Shown in pieces: positions 54,597 through 63,477 of a stretch of 64,000 nt of DNA. The position numbers were made by a program, and so were the translations under genes. Position 1 is the stretch's first letter, and each line of letters opens with the position of its first letter. The stretch comes from Mesorhizobium sp. CA8 (GTDB lineage: Bacteria; Pseudomonadota; Alphaproteobacteria; Rhizobiales; Rhizobiaceae). The stretch covers positions 62,001 through 126,000 of the forward strand of contig NZ_JAIUHG010000003.1 of the NCBI RefSeq assembly GCF_020164955.1, written 5' to 3'. The notes under the pieces were generated by a model. It did not search any database and was not told where the DNA came from. It saw only the letters and a list, made by a program, of their open reading frames with translations.

Positions 54597-55658
54597 ATGG
54601 ACCAGCGCGTTAAGCCGTCGCCGGAGGAAATCCGGCGGGCGCGAGAAGAAAATCCGAAAATGCGGGAGCGCGATCTCTCGGCGCAATTGGGCATTTCGGA
54701 AGCGGAGCTGGTCGCCGCGCAATGCGGCTTCGGCGCTGTCCGCGTCGAGCCGTGCGTCAACGATCTTTTGACCGGTCTCGAGGCGGTCGGCGAAGTGATG
54801 GCGTTGACCCGCAACGAAAGCGCCGTACACGAAAAGATCGGCGTCTACGACAAGGTCGTGACCGGCAACCATAATGCCATGGTGCTTGGCGAGAACATCG
54901 ACCTGCGCATCTTCCCGAAAGTCTGGGCGCACGGCTTTGCCGTCGAAAACCGCGACGGCGGCGAGATCCGCCGCAGCCTGCAGTTCTTCGACGCGGCGGG
55001 CGAGGCAGTGCACAAGGTGCATCTGAGGCCCGCATCCAATCTCTATGCCTACCAGAAATTGGTGGCGAGCCTCGAATCGTCGAACCAGGAACAGACCGTC
55101 GCGATTCTCCCACGCGCCGCGGAAGGAGAAGATGAAGGGCAGGGCGCGGCTGCTTCGATCGGCGATCTGCGCGACCGCTGGAGCCGGCTCACCGACGTGC
55201 ATCAGTTCTTCGGCATGCTGAAGACGCTGAAGCTCAGTCGCCGCGAGGCGGTGCGCATGGTGGGCCAGGACTATGCCTGGCTGCTCGACAATGACGCGAT
55301 CAGCGCCATGTTCCACCGCGCTGCGGCAGGCGAGATGCCCATCATGTGCTTCGTGGGCAATCGCGGCTGCATCCAGATCCATTCCGGCCCGGTCAAATCG
55401 GTCAAGCCGATGGGCCCGTGGATCAACGTGCTCGACGAGACCTTCCATCTGCATCTGAGGGTCGACCACGTTCACGAGGTCTGGGCAGTGCGCAAGCCCA
55501 CCAAGGACGGCCATGTCACCTCGCTGGAGGCCTATGACGCCAATGGCGGCTTGATCATCCAGTTCTTCGGCAAGCGCCATGAAGGCGAAGGCGAGCGCGA
55601 AGACTGGCGTTTTCTCGCCGAGAACCTGCCCCGCATTCCCAACCCGACCGCGGCATGA
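54597..55658 (+). CDS. hmuS: Hemin-degrading/haem-carrier factor
   Basis: A 353-residue cytoplasmic protein made of two HemS repeats. The first contains TRNESAVHEKIGVYDKV, the second FFGMLKTLKLSRREAVRMVG and IMCFVGNRGCIQIHSGPV. It accepts haem from the HmuTUV importer and carries or degrades it. ATG 54597 has AGGTGG six bases upstream; GTG 54588 is an alternative. Its TGA lies 11 bases before the hmuT start used here. Confidence 0.92.
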   Translation: MDQRVKPSPEEIRRAREENPKMRERDLSAQLGISEAELVAAQCGFGAVRVEPCVNDLLTGLEAVGEVMALTRNESAVHEKIGVYDKVVTGNHNAMVLGENIDLRIFPKVWAHGFAVENRDGGEIRRSLQFFDAAGEAVHKVHLRPASNLYAYQKLVASLESSNQEQTVAILPRAAEGEDEGQGAAASIGDLRDRWSRLTDVHQFFGMLKTLKLSRREAVRMVGQDYAWLLDNDAISAMFHRAAAGEMPIMCFVGNRGCIQIHSGPVKSVKPMGPWINVLDETFHLHLRVDHVHEVWAVRKPTKDGHVTSLEAYDANGGLIIQFFGKRHEGEGEREDWRFLAENLPRIPNPTAA

Positions 55659-55669
55659 GGTGGCACCCA

Positions 55670-56560
55670 ATGCGCTTTGTTCTCAGATTCCGCGCGGCGC
55701 TTGCGCCGACGCTCGGCGTCCTGCTTGCCGTCATGCAGCCAGCCAAGGCGGACGAAGGCACGACCGTCTTTTCGGACAACTCGCGGATCGCCTCCGTAGG
55801 CGGCTCCATCACCGAGATCGTCTATGCGCTCGGCGAGGAAGGCCATCTTGTCGCCCGCGACTCGACCAGCAATTATCCCGAGGCCGCGGCGAAGCTCCCC
55901 GATGTCGGCTATATGCGCGCGCTGTCGCCCGAGGGCGTCCTGTCTGTCAATCCGACCGGAATCCTGGCCCTGCAGGGCAGCGGCCCGAAAGAAGCGGTCG
56001 ACGTGCTGAAGAAGTCGAGCGTGGCTTTCATCGAGGTGCCGGACCACTACAATCATGAGGGCATCCTGGAAAAGATCCGCGTCGTCGGCAAGGCGCTGGG
56101 GGTCGAGGCCAAGGCGGAAAAGCTCGCGGCGGAGACGGACGCGAAGCTGACCGCGGCGGAAAAGCAGACGGCTGCGATCAAGGAGCGCAAACGGGTGCTC
56201 TTCGTGCTGTCGACGCAGGGCGGCAAGATCCTTGCTGCGGGCAGCGACACGGCGGCCGACGGCGTCGTCAAGCTTGCCGGCGCGGTCAACGCGGTCGAGG
56301 GTTTCTCCGGCTACAAGCCGATGACCGATGAGGCGATCGTCAGCGCCAAGCCGGATGTGATCCTGACGATGAAGGGCGGCGGGCCGCCGATCTCGGAGGA
56401 GGAGCTGTTTGCCAATCCGGCCGTCGCGTCGACCCCGGCTGGCACGAACCGCAAGATGATCAGCATGGGGGGCGGCTATCTGCTCGGCTTCGGGCCGCGC
56501 ACCGCCGAAGCCATCCACGATCTTGCGGTCGCGCTTTATGGCAACCAGGTCCTGGACTGA
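55670..56560 (+). CDS. hmuT: Haem ABC transporter periplasmic binding protein
   Basis: A 296-residue exported protein with a signal peptide (cleavage after KADEG region, about residue 27). It has the two-lobed cluster A-II helical-backbone fold: IASVGGSITEIVYALGEEGHLVARD at the front and VLFVLSTQGGKILAAGSDTAAD after the linking helix. It hands haem from the receptor to HmuUV. GAGGTGG precedes ATG 55670; ATG 55655, overlapping the hmuS stop, is also possible. Confidence 0.92.
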   Translation: MRFVLRFRAALAPTLGVLLAVMQPAKADEGTTVFSDNSRIASVGGSITEIVYALGEEGHLVARDSTSNYPEAAAKLPDVGYMRALSPEGVLSVNPTGILALQGSGPKEAVDVLKKSSVAFIEVPDHYNHEGILEKIRVVGKALGVEAKAEKLAAETDAKLTAAEKQTAAIKERKRVLFVLSTQGGKILAAGSDTAADGVVKLAGAVNAVEGFSGYKPMTDEAIVSAKPDVILTMKGGGPPISEEELFANPAVASTPAGTNRKMISMGGGYLLGFGPRTAEAIHDLAVALYGNQVLD

Positions 56561-56566
56561 GCGGCC

Positions 56567-57667
56567 ATGGCCGAACAGTCGATAGCAGGCGCGCCGGGCC
56601 AGGCGATGGCAGCCGATGGCGACCGCTCGGCGCGCGCAAGGTTCGTCATCGCGCTTTTGTGCCTGGCGCTGGCCCTTTCCGTTTTCCTGTCGCTGACGGC
56701 GGGCGCTTCCGACGCATCGGCCGTTCGCGTCATCCACGACTGGTTCACCGGCGCCGTGCCGCCGGATGGCGCGCTTGCGGCGCGCGACCGGCTGATCGTC
56801 TATGACATCCGCATGCCGCGCGTGCTGCTCGGTGTGCTGATCGGCGCAGCGCTGGCCGTCTGCGGCGCGGTGATGCAGGGCCTGTTCCGCAATCCGCTTG
56901 CCGATCCCGGCCTGATCGGCGTCTCTGCCGGCTCCAGTCTCGGCGCGGTGACGATCATCGTGGTCGGCACGACCTGGCTTGCGCCCGTCACGCTTGCGCT
57001 CGGCGCGCTCGCTTTGCCGCTCGCGGCATTCTTCGGCGGGCTCGCGGTGACGTTGCTGCTCTACGCCATCGCCACGCGCCAGGGACGGACGTCGGTCGCC
57101 ACGATGCTGCTTGCCGGCATCGCCATCAGCGCTCTGGCCATGGCGATCACGGGCACCCTTATCTTCATGGCCGACGACCGGCAGCTGCGCGACCTGACCT
57201 TCTGGCAACTCGGCTCGCTGGCCGGCGCGACATGGCCGAAGATCGGCACCGTGGGGCCAGTCATCATCCTTGCGCTGGCCACGATGCCGTTCCTGTCGCG
57301 CGGCCTCAACGCGCTGGCGCTGGGCGAAGCGACCGCGGGCCATCTCGGCATTCCGGTGCAGCGGCTGAAATACACGGCCATTATCGGCGTGTCGGCGGCG
57401 GTCGGCGCTTCGGTCGCGGTCAGCGGTGGCATCGGCTTCATCGGCATCGTCGTGCCGCATGTGCTGCGGCTGGCGATCGGCCCTGACAACCGCTATTTGC
57501 TGCCGGCCTCGGCCCTGCTCGGCGCATCGCTGCTTCTCATCGCCGACGCGGTCGCCCGCACCATCGTCGCGCCGGCCGAACTGCCGATCGGCATCGTCAC
57601 GGCGGTCGCCGGCGCGCCGTTCTTCCTGTGGATCCTGCTGCGCAAGCGCGGCGTCGTTGATCTGTGA
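56567..57667 (+). CDS. hmuU: Haem ABC transporter permease
   Basis: A 366-residue FecCD-family permease with about ten helices. VLIGAALAVCGAVMQGLFRNPLADPGLIGVSAGSSLG and GGIGFIGIVVPHVLRLAIG are the family marks; the latter loop contacts HmuV. It starts six bases after the hmuT stop and ends seven bases before the hmuV start. The first 30 residues are cytoplasmic and variable. Confidence 0.94.
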   Translation: MAEQSIAGAPGQAMAADGDRSARARFVIALLCLALALSVFLSLTAGASDASAVRVIHDWFTGAVPPDGALAARDRLIVYDIRMPRVLLGVLIGAALAVCGAVMQGLFRNPLADPGLIGVSAGSSLGAVTIIVVGTTWLAPVTLALGALALPLAAFFGGLAVTLLLYAIATRQGRTSVATMLLAGIAISALAMAITGTLIFMADDRQLRDLTFWQLGSLAGATWPKIGTVGPVIILALATMPFLSRGLNALALGEATAGHLGIPVQRLKYTAIIGVSAAVGASVAVSGGIGFIGIVVPHVLRLAIGPDNRYLLPASALLGASLLLIADAVARTIVAPAELPIGIVTAVAGAPFFLWILLRKRGVVDL

Positions 57668-57674
57668 GTTCGCC

Positions 57675-58463
57675 ATGATCGAAGCGCGCGACATTTCGGT
57701 GGCGATCGGCGGCAAGCGCATCGTATCCCATGTCGACTTCAGGGCGCGGCCCGGCGAGGTGACGGCAATTGTCGGGCCAAACGGATCCGGCAAGACGACT
57801 TTGCTCAAGGCGCTGACAGGCGAGCTTGCCTATGCCGGCACCGTCACGCTCAACGGCCGCGACCTGTCGGCCATGAAGCCGGTCGAGGCAGCCACGCTGC
57901 GCGCGGTGCTGCCGCAGGCCACGGCGCTGTCCTTCCCGTTCACCGTGCGCGAGATCGTGCGCCTCGGCCTGATCGGTGGGCGCTCCGGCGTGCTGCCCGG
58001 CGAGGACGCGCGTTTGCCCGAGCGGGCGCTGGCGCGTCTCGACCTCGACGGTTTCGCCGGCCGCTTCTACCAGGAACTTTCCGGCGGCGAGCAGCAGCGC
58101 GTGCAGCTCGCCCGCGTGCTCTGCCAGGTTTGGGCGCCGATGCTCGAAGGGCGGCCGCGCTATCTCTTCCTCGACGAGCCGGTCTCCAGCCTCGACGTCA
58201 AGCACCAGCTCATCATCATGGATATCGCACGCGATTTCGCCCGGCGCGGCGGCGGTGTGGTGGCAATCCTGCACGACCTCAATTTGACGGCCATGTATGC
58301 CGAGCGGATTTTTGTCCTGCGTAACGGCGAGCTTGCCGCCGCGGGGTCGCCAATGGACGTGATCAATGACGAGCTGATCGAAAGGGTGTTCGACTGCAGG
58401 CTCAAGGTCGGTGCTCTGCCGTCAGGGAATATCCCGTTCGTACTGCCGCAATCGGCGGCTTAG
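57675..58463 (+). CDS. hmuV: Haem ABC transporter ATP-binding protein
   Basis: A 262-residue ATPase. Walker A GPNGSGKTT, Q-loop region LPQATALSFPFTVREIV, signature LSGGEQQRVQLARVL and Walker B YLFLDEPVSSLD are all intact, and the switch histidine is in AILHDLNLT. Last gene of the haem operon. A repeat element follows before the convergent rirA gene. Confidence 0.94.
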   Translation: MIEARDISVAIGGKRIVSHVDFRARPGEVTAIVGPNGSGKTTLLKALTGELAYAGTVTLNGRDLSAMKPVEAATLRAVLPQATALSFPFTVREIVRLGLIGGRSGVLPGEDARLPERALARLDLDGFAGRFYQELSGGEQQRVQLARVLCQVWAPMLEGRPRYLFLDEPVSSLDVKHQLIIMDIARDFARRGGGVVAILHDLNLTAMYAERIFVLRNGELAAAGSPMDVINDELIERVFDCRLKVGALPSGNIPFVLPQSAA

Positions 58464-58502
58464 GTCTGGCGGCAAGGGGCGGTTTCCCGCCTTCGTCATC
58501 CA

Positions 58503-58692
58503 CGGGCGGAGCGGGAGCGAAGCGGACGCGGAGAACCCGAGGATCCATTCCGTTACATCAACCGAAGAATGCGGCGATCCAGAAAGGAGCGCTGGCGCCG
58601 ACGTCGCTAGTTCTGCATCGCTGCGGCGCTCGAATGTCACGGAATGGATTCTAAGGTCTGCGCTGCGTCGCTGCGCTCCTTGCTCCGCCCTA
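58503..58692. repeat. Long imperfect inverted repeat between hmuV and rirA
   Basis: Arms around GGATCCATTCCGTTACAT (58541-58558) and ATGTCACGGAATGGATTC (58634-58651) pair with two mismatches, and less exact complementarity extends outward to both ends. It fills most of the 334-base gap between the convergent genes and resembles dispersed intergenic repeats of rhizobia. Nothing else was recognised in the gap. Confidence 0.6.
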
Positions 58693-58797
58693 GAATGACG
58701 AAGCCATGGGTGGCGCCCCACCCGGGAAGTCATGGGCGGCGTCGCACCACGGAAGTCGTGGGCGGCTCTCATCGAAAACCAGGCCGCAAGCGCCCGA

Positions 58798-59259
58798 TCA
58801 CGCCGCGGGCGCGCGCTGCTCCAGAAGGTCAATGCCGAGCAAGCTGCGCACATTCGGGCGCGCGGCGACGAGGTCGGCGATCGTGTAGCGGGAGAGCACG
58901 GCGAAGAAGGCGTTGAGCGCCTCGCGCAGCGCCGAATTCAGGGCGCAACTGTCGACCAGCGGGCATTCGGCCGCGTCGTTCTCGAAGCATTCGGCCATGG
59001 CGAAGCTCTCTTCGGTGACGCGCACGACATCGAACAGGCTGATCTGCTCGGCCGGACGGCCAAGCCTGACGCCGCCATTCCTGCCGCGCACGGTCTCGAC
59101 CAGGCCGGCCTCGACCAGCGGCTGCAGGATCTTGAACAGGAACAATTCCGACACCGAATATGCGGCGGCGATCTCGGGGATGCGGCTCAGCCTGTCGGTG
59201 TTTGCGGCGCAATACATCAGGATGCGCATCGCATAATTGGTCTGGCGCGTGAGCCGCAT
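58798..59259 (-). CDS. rirA: Iron-responsive Rrf2-family regulator
   Basis: A 153-residue protein: N-terminal winged helix (MRLTRQTNYAMRILMYCAAN... SVSELFLFKILQPLVEAGLV) and three cysteines C91, C99 and C105, the spacing of the iron-sulfur cluster site in rhizobial RirA. With its cluster it represses iron-uptake genes such as those to its left. AGGAAA precedes ATG 59259. An Irr-type box at 59304-59320 suggests Irr controls it. Confidence 0.94.
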   Translation of the reverse strand: MRLTRQTNYAMRILMYCAANTDRLSRIPEIAAAYSVSELFLFKILQPLVEAGLVETVRGRNGGVRLGRPAEQISLFDVVRVTEESFAMAECFENDAAECPLVDSCALNSALREALNAFFAVLSRYTIADLVAARPNVRSLLGIDLLEQRAPAA

Positions 59260-59303
59260 GGTTTCCTCGCGAAATATTAGCTTGAGCCGAATATGGCCCA
59301 TAG

Positions 59304-59320
59304 TTTGGAACAATTCCAGA
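59304..59320. promoter_or_regulatory. Irr-type iron control element (ICE) upstream of rirA
   Basis: TTTGGAACAATTCCAGA matches the palindromic ICE pattern TTTAGAA-N3-TTCTAAA at 11 of 14 fixed positions, 45 bases before the rirA start. Irr, the haem-sensing regulator of rhizobia, binds such sites. The gene on the other side, a DUF445 protein, is 148 bases away. Confidence 0.55.
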
Positions 59321-59467
59321 CTGGACCGGTACATAGCTGAACAATCGTGTCAACTTTTCGTGCATGCTGGCGCTTATAGCGGACAGGGATGTCTCCCAAG
59401 CTTCGAGCGAGCGTTTTGGCGGGCAGCCACTAGATAGAGGCGGGTGCAAACAGGAAACGGCCTTTCC

Positions 59468-60763
59468 ATGTCACAGTCAGCTCCGGCCCTCGCGCCGGCT
59501 CGATTCGACGCCGATTCGCAAGCAAAGCTCGCGGCATTGCGGCGGACCAAGTCCATCGCCGCCGCGGCGCTTGCGCTGTCCATACTCGTCTTCGCGCTCG
59601 CCAAGTCCTTCGAGGCAAGCTACCCATGGCTCGGTTTCGTCGCGGCTTTCGCTGAGGCGGCGACCATAGGCGGCATCGCCGACTGGTATGCCGTGGTGGC
59701 ACTGTTCCGGCGGCCGCTCGGGCTGCCGATCCCGCACACGGCGATCATTCCGGAGAACCAGCACCGCATCGCCGACAATCTCGGCCGTTTCATCGAAGTC
59801 AATTTCCTGGCGCCGGAGCCGGTGCGCCAAAAGCTCGCCGAGGTCGACTTCGCCGCTTTGGTCGCCGACTGGCTGGCCGATGCCGAACGCGCCGCCGACC
59901 TGTCGCGATTCGTCACCCGGCTGGTGCCGCAGACGCTAACTGCGGTTGAGCAATCCGGCCTGCGTGACTTCGTCACCAGCCGCATGCTGGAGCAGATCGA
60001 AAGGGTGCCGCTGGCGCCGCTCGCGGCGGAGCTTTTGTCGGCGCTGACCGATGAGCGCCCCCACCAAAAACTGTTCGACGAGTTCACCAGGGTCGTCGGG
60101 CGTTTCCTCAATGACGAGCAGGCGCTGGCAACGATGCGCGAAAAGATCCGCGAGGAACTGCCGTCGCTGTTCAACCTGTTTCGTGCCGACGCCTACCTCT
60201 TGAAGAAGATCGTCGCTTCGGCAGGCTCGTTGCTCGATGAGGTGCGGGCCGATCCCAACCATCCGATGCGTGCCGAATTCGACGGCTTCGTACTTGGCTT
60301 CATCGAGCGGCTCAGGACCTCGAAGCAATATGCAAGGCGGGCCGAGAAGCTGAAGCGCGATTTTTTGGGCCGTCCGGAAGTCAGGGCGCTGGCCGGCGAT
60401 GCGTGGACGAGCCTGCGCCTGTTCATCGAACAGGACGTCAATGCGCCGGATTCGACGATCCGCGAGCATCTCGCCAACATGTTCGTCGAGATCGGCAGGC
60501 ATCTCGCCGACGACGCCCAGATCAGGGCCGACATGAACCAGGGTTTTGTCGTGGCGCTGGCTTCGTTCGTGGAAAGCCAGAAGAGCGGCGTGTCGACATT
60601 CATCGCCGACCAGGTCAAGCGCTGGGATCTGGCGCAGCTGACGCGGCTGATCGAGACGAATATCGGCAAGGACCTGCAATATATCCGTTTCAACGGCATG
60701 ATCATCGGCGGGCTAGCCGGCCTGGCGCTCTATACGGCGGAGCGGCTGTTCCTCGTCAATTGA
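59468..60763 (+). CDS. DUF445 (YjiN-type) membrane-anchored protein
   Basis: A 431-residue protein. Helices at about 30-70 (IAAAALALSILVFALAKSF and the GGIADWYAVVALFRRPLG signature), a long helical middle part and a C-terminal hydrophobic end (MIIGGLAGLALYTAERLFL). This family is conserved but has no agreed role. ATG 59468 follows AGGAAA; GTG 59444 is an alternative. Confidence 0.88.
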   Translation: MSQSAPALAPARFDADSQAKLAALRRTKSIAAAALALSILVFALAKSFEASYPWLGFVAAFAEAATIGGIADWYAVVALFRRPLGLPIPHTAIIPENQHRIADNLGRFIEVNFLAPEPVRQKLAEVDFAALVADWLADAERAADLSRFVTRLVPQTLTAVEQSGLRDFVTSRMLEQIERVPLAPLAAELLSALTDERPHQKLFDEFTRVVGRFLNDEQALATMREKIREELPSLFNLFRADAYLLKKIVASAGSLLDEVRADPNHPMRAEFDGFVLGFIERLRTSKQYARRAEKLKRDFLGRPEVRALAGDAWTSLRLFIEQDVNAPDSTIREHLANMFVEIGRHLADDAQIRADMNQGFVVALASFVESQKSGVSTFIADQVKRWDLAQLTRLIETNIGKDLQYIRFNGMIIGGLAGLALYTAERLFLVN

Positions 60764-60828
60764 CGCTGGCCCAAGGAGCACTATTCTCCTTCAAGGGCGC
60801 CGCATGGCGGCCGGCAGGGAGGCACAGC

Positions 60829-61257
60829 ATGGCAAAACGACCAGAGTCAGACTCCTTTCTCGACATGTTCAGCAGGTTCGGCCGCGACCTCAAGCTGCCG
60901 AATGTCGATGTTCAGGCGATCCTCGATCATCATCGCAAGAACCTCGAAGCCCTGGAAAAGTCGGCGAGGGCAAGTGCGGCCGGCGCCTCCTCCGTGTTGG
61001 CGAGGCAGCGTGAGATGGTACAGAATGCCCTGCGTGAGATCACGCGGATGGCGCAGAACTACCAGACGCCCGGCAATCCGCAGGAACTGATGAGCAAGCA
61101 GGCGGAATTTGCCCGCAGGTCGTTTGAGACGACGCTGAAGAATGCCAGCGAAGTGGCTGACCTTGTGCGCAAATCCAGCACCGAATCAGTCGAGATCTTG
61201 CGCGACCGGATCCGGGATGCGATGGCGGAAATCCGCGCCGGCTACGAAAAGAAATAG
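60829..61257 (+). CDS. Phasin family protein
   Basis: A 142-residue helical protein, DLKLPNVDVQAILDHHRKNLEALEKSARA being the phasin-type start and heptad-rich helices filling the rest. Phasins coat polyhydroxybutyrate granules and affect their size. AGGGAGG before ATG 60829 predicts strong translation, as usual for abundant granule proteins. The MaoC hydratase gene downstream may supply monomers for the same polymer. Confidence 0.87.
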   Translation: MAKRPESDSFLDMFSRFGRDLKLPNVDVQAILDHHRKNLEALEKSARASAAGASSVLARQREMVQNALREITRMAQNYQTPGNPQELMSKQAEFARRSFETTLKNASEVADLVRKSSTESVEILRDRIRDAMAEIRAGYEKK

Positions 61258-61435
61258 CTACCTGGCGATTTCGGGCCCGTCACCGACCGATATGCGATGC
61301 AACCGGCGCAGGCGCCCGAGCGTTCTCGGCCTGCCTAAAAGCATCAACTCTACCGGCGAAATTCGCGGGGCGGCGCATTGACAGTGGCCGCCGCTTCATG
61401 GTCGGGAGACAGGCAAAAGTGATGGGAAAGCCGGA

Positions 61436-61933
61436 ATGACGGAAGCACGGCCGAGAACGCCGCCGACCTTCGAACAGTTGCGAACGATGTCCGGGCAGGA
61501 GCTCGGCGTGTCCGACTGGACGACGGTAGACCAGCAGCGCATCGACCAGTTCGCCGAGTGCACGGGCGACCACCAATGGATCCATGTCGATCCCGATAGG
61601 GCGAAACGGCAGAGCCCGTTCCGCACTACGATCGCGCATGGCTACCTGACTTTGTCGATCATCGGCGCGCTGGCGCTGGAGATGGGTATCGTGCCGGAAA
61701 ACACCCAGGCCGCTTTCAACTACGGCTTCGACAAGGTGCGCTTCCTGGCGCCGGTCAAGGCCGGTGCGCGCATCAGGCTGCGCACCACGCTGCTTTCCAT
61801 GGAGGATCTCGGCCCGGGACAGTATCTGATGAAGGCGGCCAACACCGTCGAGATCGAGGGCGAGCAGAAGCCGGCGCTGACGGCCGAAACGCTGGTGATG
61901 ATGTATGAGCGCCGCAAGCGGGCAGGGGCGTAA
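61436..61933 (+). CDS. MaoC-like (R)-specific enoyl-CoA hydratase, NodN-type
   Basis: A 165-residue hot-dog-fold protein. The hydratase motif is FAECTGDHQWIHVDPDRAKRQSPFRTTIAHGYLTLS, with the catalytic aspartate and histidine in D-x4-H. Homologues hydrate trans-2-enoyl-CoA to (R)-3-hydroxyacyl-CoA, a precursor of polyhydroxyalkanoate; NodN in nodulation clusters is related. Being next to a phasin gene, a role in granule metabolism is plausible. Confidence 0.87.
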   Translation: MTEARPRTPPTFEQLRTMSGQELGVSDWTTVDQQRIDQFAECTGDHQWIHVDPDRAKRQSPFRTTIAHGYLTLSIIGALALEMGIVPENTQAAFNYGFDKVRFLAPVKAGARIRLRTTLLSMEDLGPGQYLMKAANTVEIEGEQKPALTAETLVMMYERRKRAGA

Positions 61934-61956
61934 GGCCTGCTGAGACCCAGCCTGGA

Positions 61957-63375
61957 CTATGCGGCCTTGCGACGAGACGCGGCTATCGCCTTTTCGAGCA
62001 CCCTGAAAATACGTTCGTCGCCACACTGGGCCACGTTGAAGCGCATGAAGCGGCCGGCGGTGTGCGACAGGCTGAAGGCGTTGCCGGGCGCTAGCACGAC
62101 ATTATCCGAAAGCGCATGGCGCGCGACGTCGGCGGCGTCGACGCCGTCGGGCAGGCGGCACCAGAGGAACATGCCGGCCGGCTGGTCGATCCAGGGCACG
62201 ATGCCCATCGCCTTCAGCCTGCCGGCGGTCTCGGCCATGGCGCGCGACAGGCGCGTGCGCAACTGCTCGACATGTTTTCGGTAGCTGCCGTCCTTCAGCA
62301 GGCTCAGCACCAGCTCCGAGGACAGCCGGGTGCCGCCGAATGTGGTGGCGATCTTGAGATCGGTTAGGCCCTCCATCCAGTCGGCTGGCGCCGCGATGAA
62401 ACCGCAGCGCACCGAGGCCGACAGCGTCTTGGAGAAGGAGCCGATCTGGACGACACGCTGCAGGCCGTCGAAGGCCGCGAGTCTTGGGGCAGGGCTGTGT
62501 TCGAAGTCGGCGAAGATATCGTCCTCGACGATGGTGAGATCCGCCTGGTCGGCGAGCTTCAGAAGCCGATGCGCGGTGACCGGCGACAGGATCGCGCCGG
62601 TCGGGTTGTGGATCCCGGAATTGGTGATGTAGAGGCGCGGCCGGTGCTCGGCGAGCGCCTCGGCGAAAAGCTCGATGTCCGGCCCCGAAGGCGTGTAAGG
62701 CACGCCGACAACCTTGGCCTGATGCGCGCGCAACAGCGCATGGAAGTTGAAATAGCAGGGGTCGTCGACCAGGACCGCATCGCCGGGCTCGATCAGGAAG
62801 CGGCACAGAAGGTCGATCGCCTGGGTGCCGCAGTCGGTCAGCATGATCTGGTCGGGCGAGACCTCGACGCCATGGTTGGCCATGCGCCTTGCCAGCAATT
62901 GGCGCAGTGGCGGCAGGCCGAGCGGCGTGCCGTAATCGGCAAGCGCCACGTCGTCGGCGTGGGCAGTGGTGCGCAGCGCCCGGCGCAAGGCGGCCTGCGG
63001 CATCCAGGACGCCGGCAGCCAGCCGCAGCCGGGTTTCAGCATCTCCTCGCCCGCTTCGAGCGACTGCCGCGAGACCCAGAGCGGGTCGACGGCGCGGTCA
63101 AGCCGAGGGCCGATCTCGGCCAGCGACAATGGCGCAAGCTGGCCGGCGGCGTAGAAGCCGGAGCCAGGCCGCGAACGGATCGTGCCTTCCGCCGCAAGGC
63201 GCTCATAGGCTTCGACCACGGTCGATTTTGAAACCTGCATGGATTTGGCCATGGCTCGGATCGAGGGCAGGCGGGCTCCGGGCGTCAGCGTGCGCGCCGC
63301 GATCCGCTGGCGGATTGCCGCCATGACGGTTTCGACAAGCGTGGCGCCACTGGCGTTTGGGCCCGCTATGTCCAT
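61957..63375 (-). CDS. MocR-type regulator (GntR helix-turn-helix fused to aminotransferase)
   Basis: A 472-residue fusion. Residues 8-75 form a GntR winged helix (LPSIRAMAKSMQVSKSTVVEAYERL); residues 110-472 form a class I aminotransferase fold with the PLP lysine in IGSFSKTLSASVRCGFIAA. Such proteins sense PLP or an amino compound and control a neighbouring transporter. It is divergent from the DMT transporter gene with 102 bases between, the common arrangement. ATG 63375 follows GGGGA. Confidence 0.9.
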   Translation of the reverse strand: MDIAGPNASGATLVETVMAAIRQRIAARTLTPGARLPSIRAMAKSMQVSKSTVVEAYERLAAEGTIRSRPGSGFYAAGQLAPLSLAEIGPRLDRAVDPLWVSRQSLEAGEEMLKPGCGWLPASWMPQAALRRALRTTAHADDVALADYGTPLGLPPLRQLLARRMANHGVEVSPDQIMLTDCGTQAIDLLCRFLIEPGDAVLVDDPCYFNFHALLRAHQAKVVGVPYTPSGPDIELFAEALAEHRPRLYITNSGIHNPTGAILSPVTAHRLLKLADQADLTIVEDDIFADFEHSPAPRLAAFDGLQRVVQIGSFSKTLSASVRCGFIAAPADWMEGLTDLKIATTFGGTRLSSELVLSLLKDGSYRKHVEQLRTRLSRAMAETAGRLKAMGIVPWIDQPAGMFLWCRLPDGVDAADVARHALSDNVVLAPGNAFSLSHTAGRFMRFNVAQCGDERIFRVLEKAIAASRRKAA

Positions 63376-63477
63376 CTGTACTTCCCCGTGCACCATTACA
63401 GTTCTGTCGAATTGTACCGCATTGTCTCTGGTGATGCCATGGTCTGCCCCGGTACGGAAGCACAAACGGAGCGGGTG

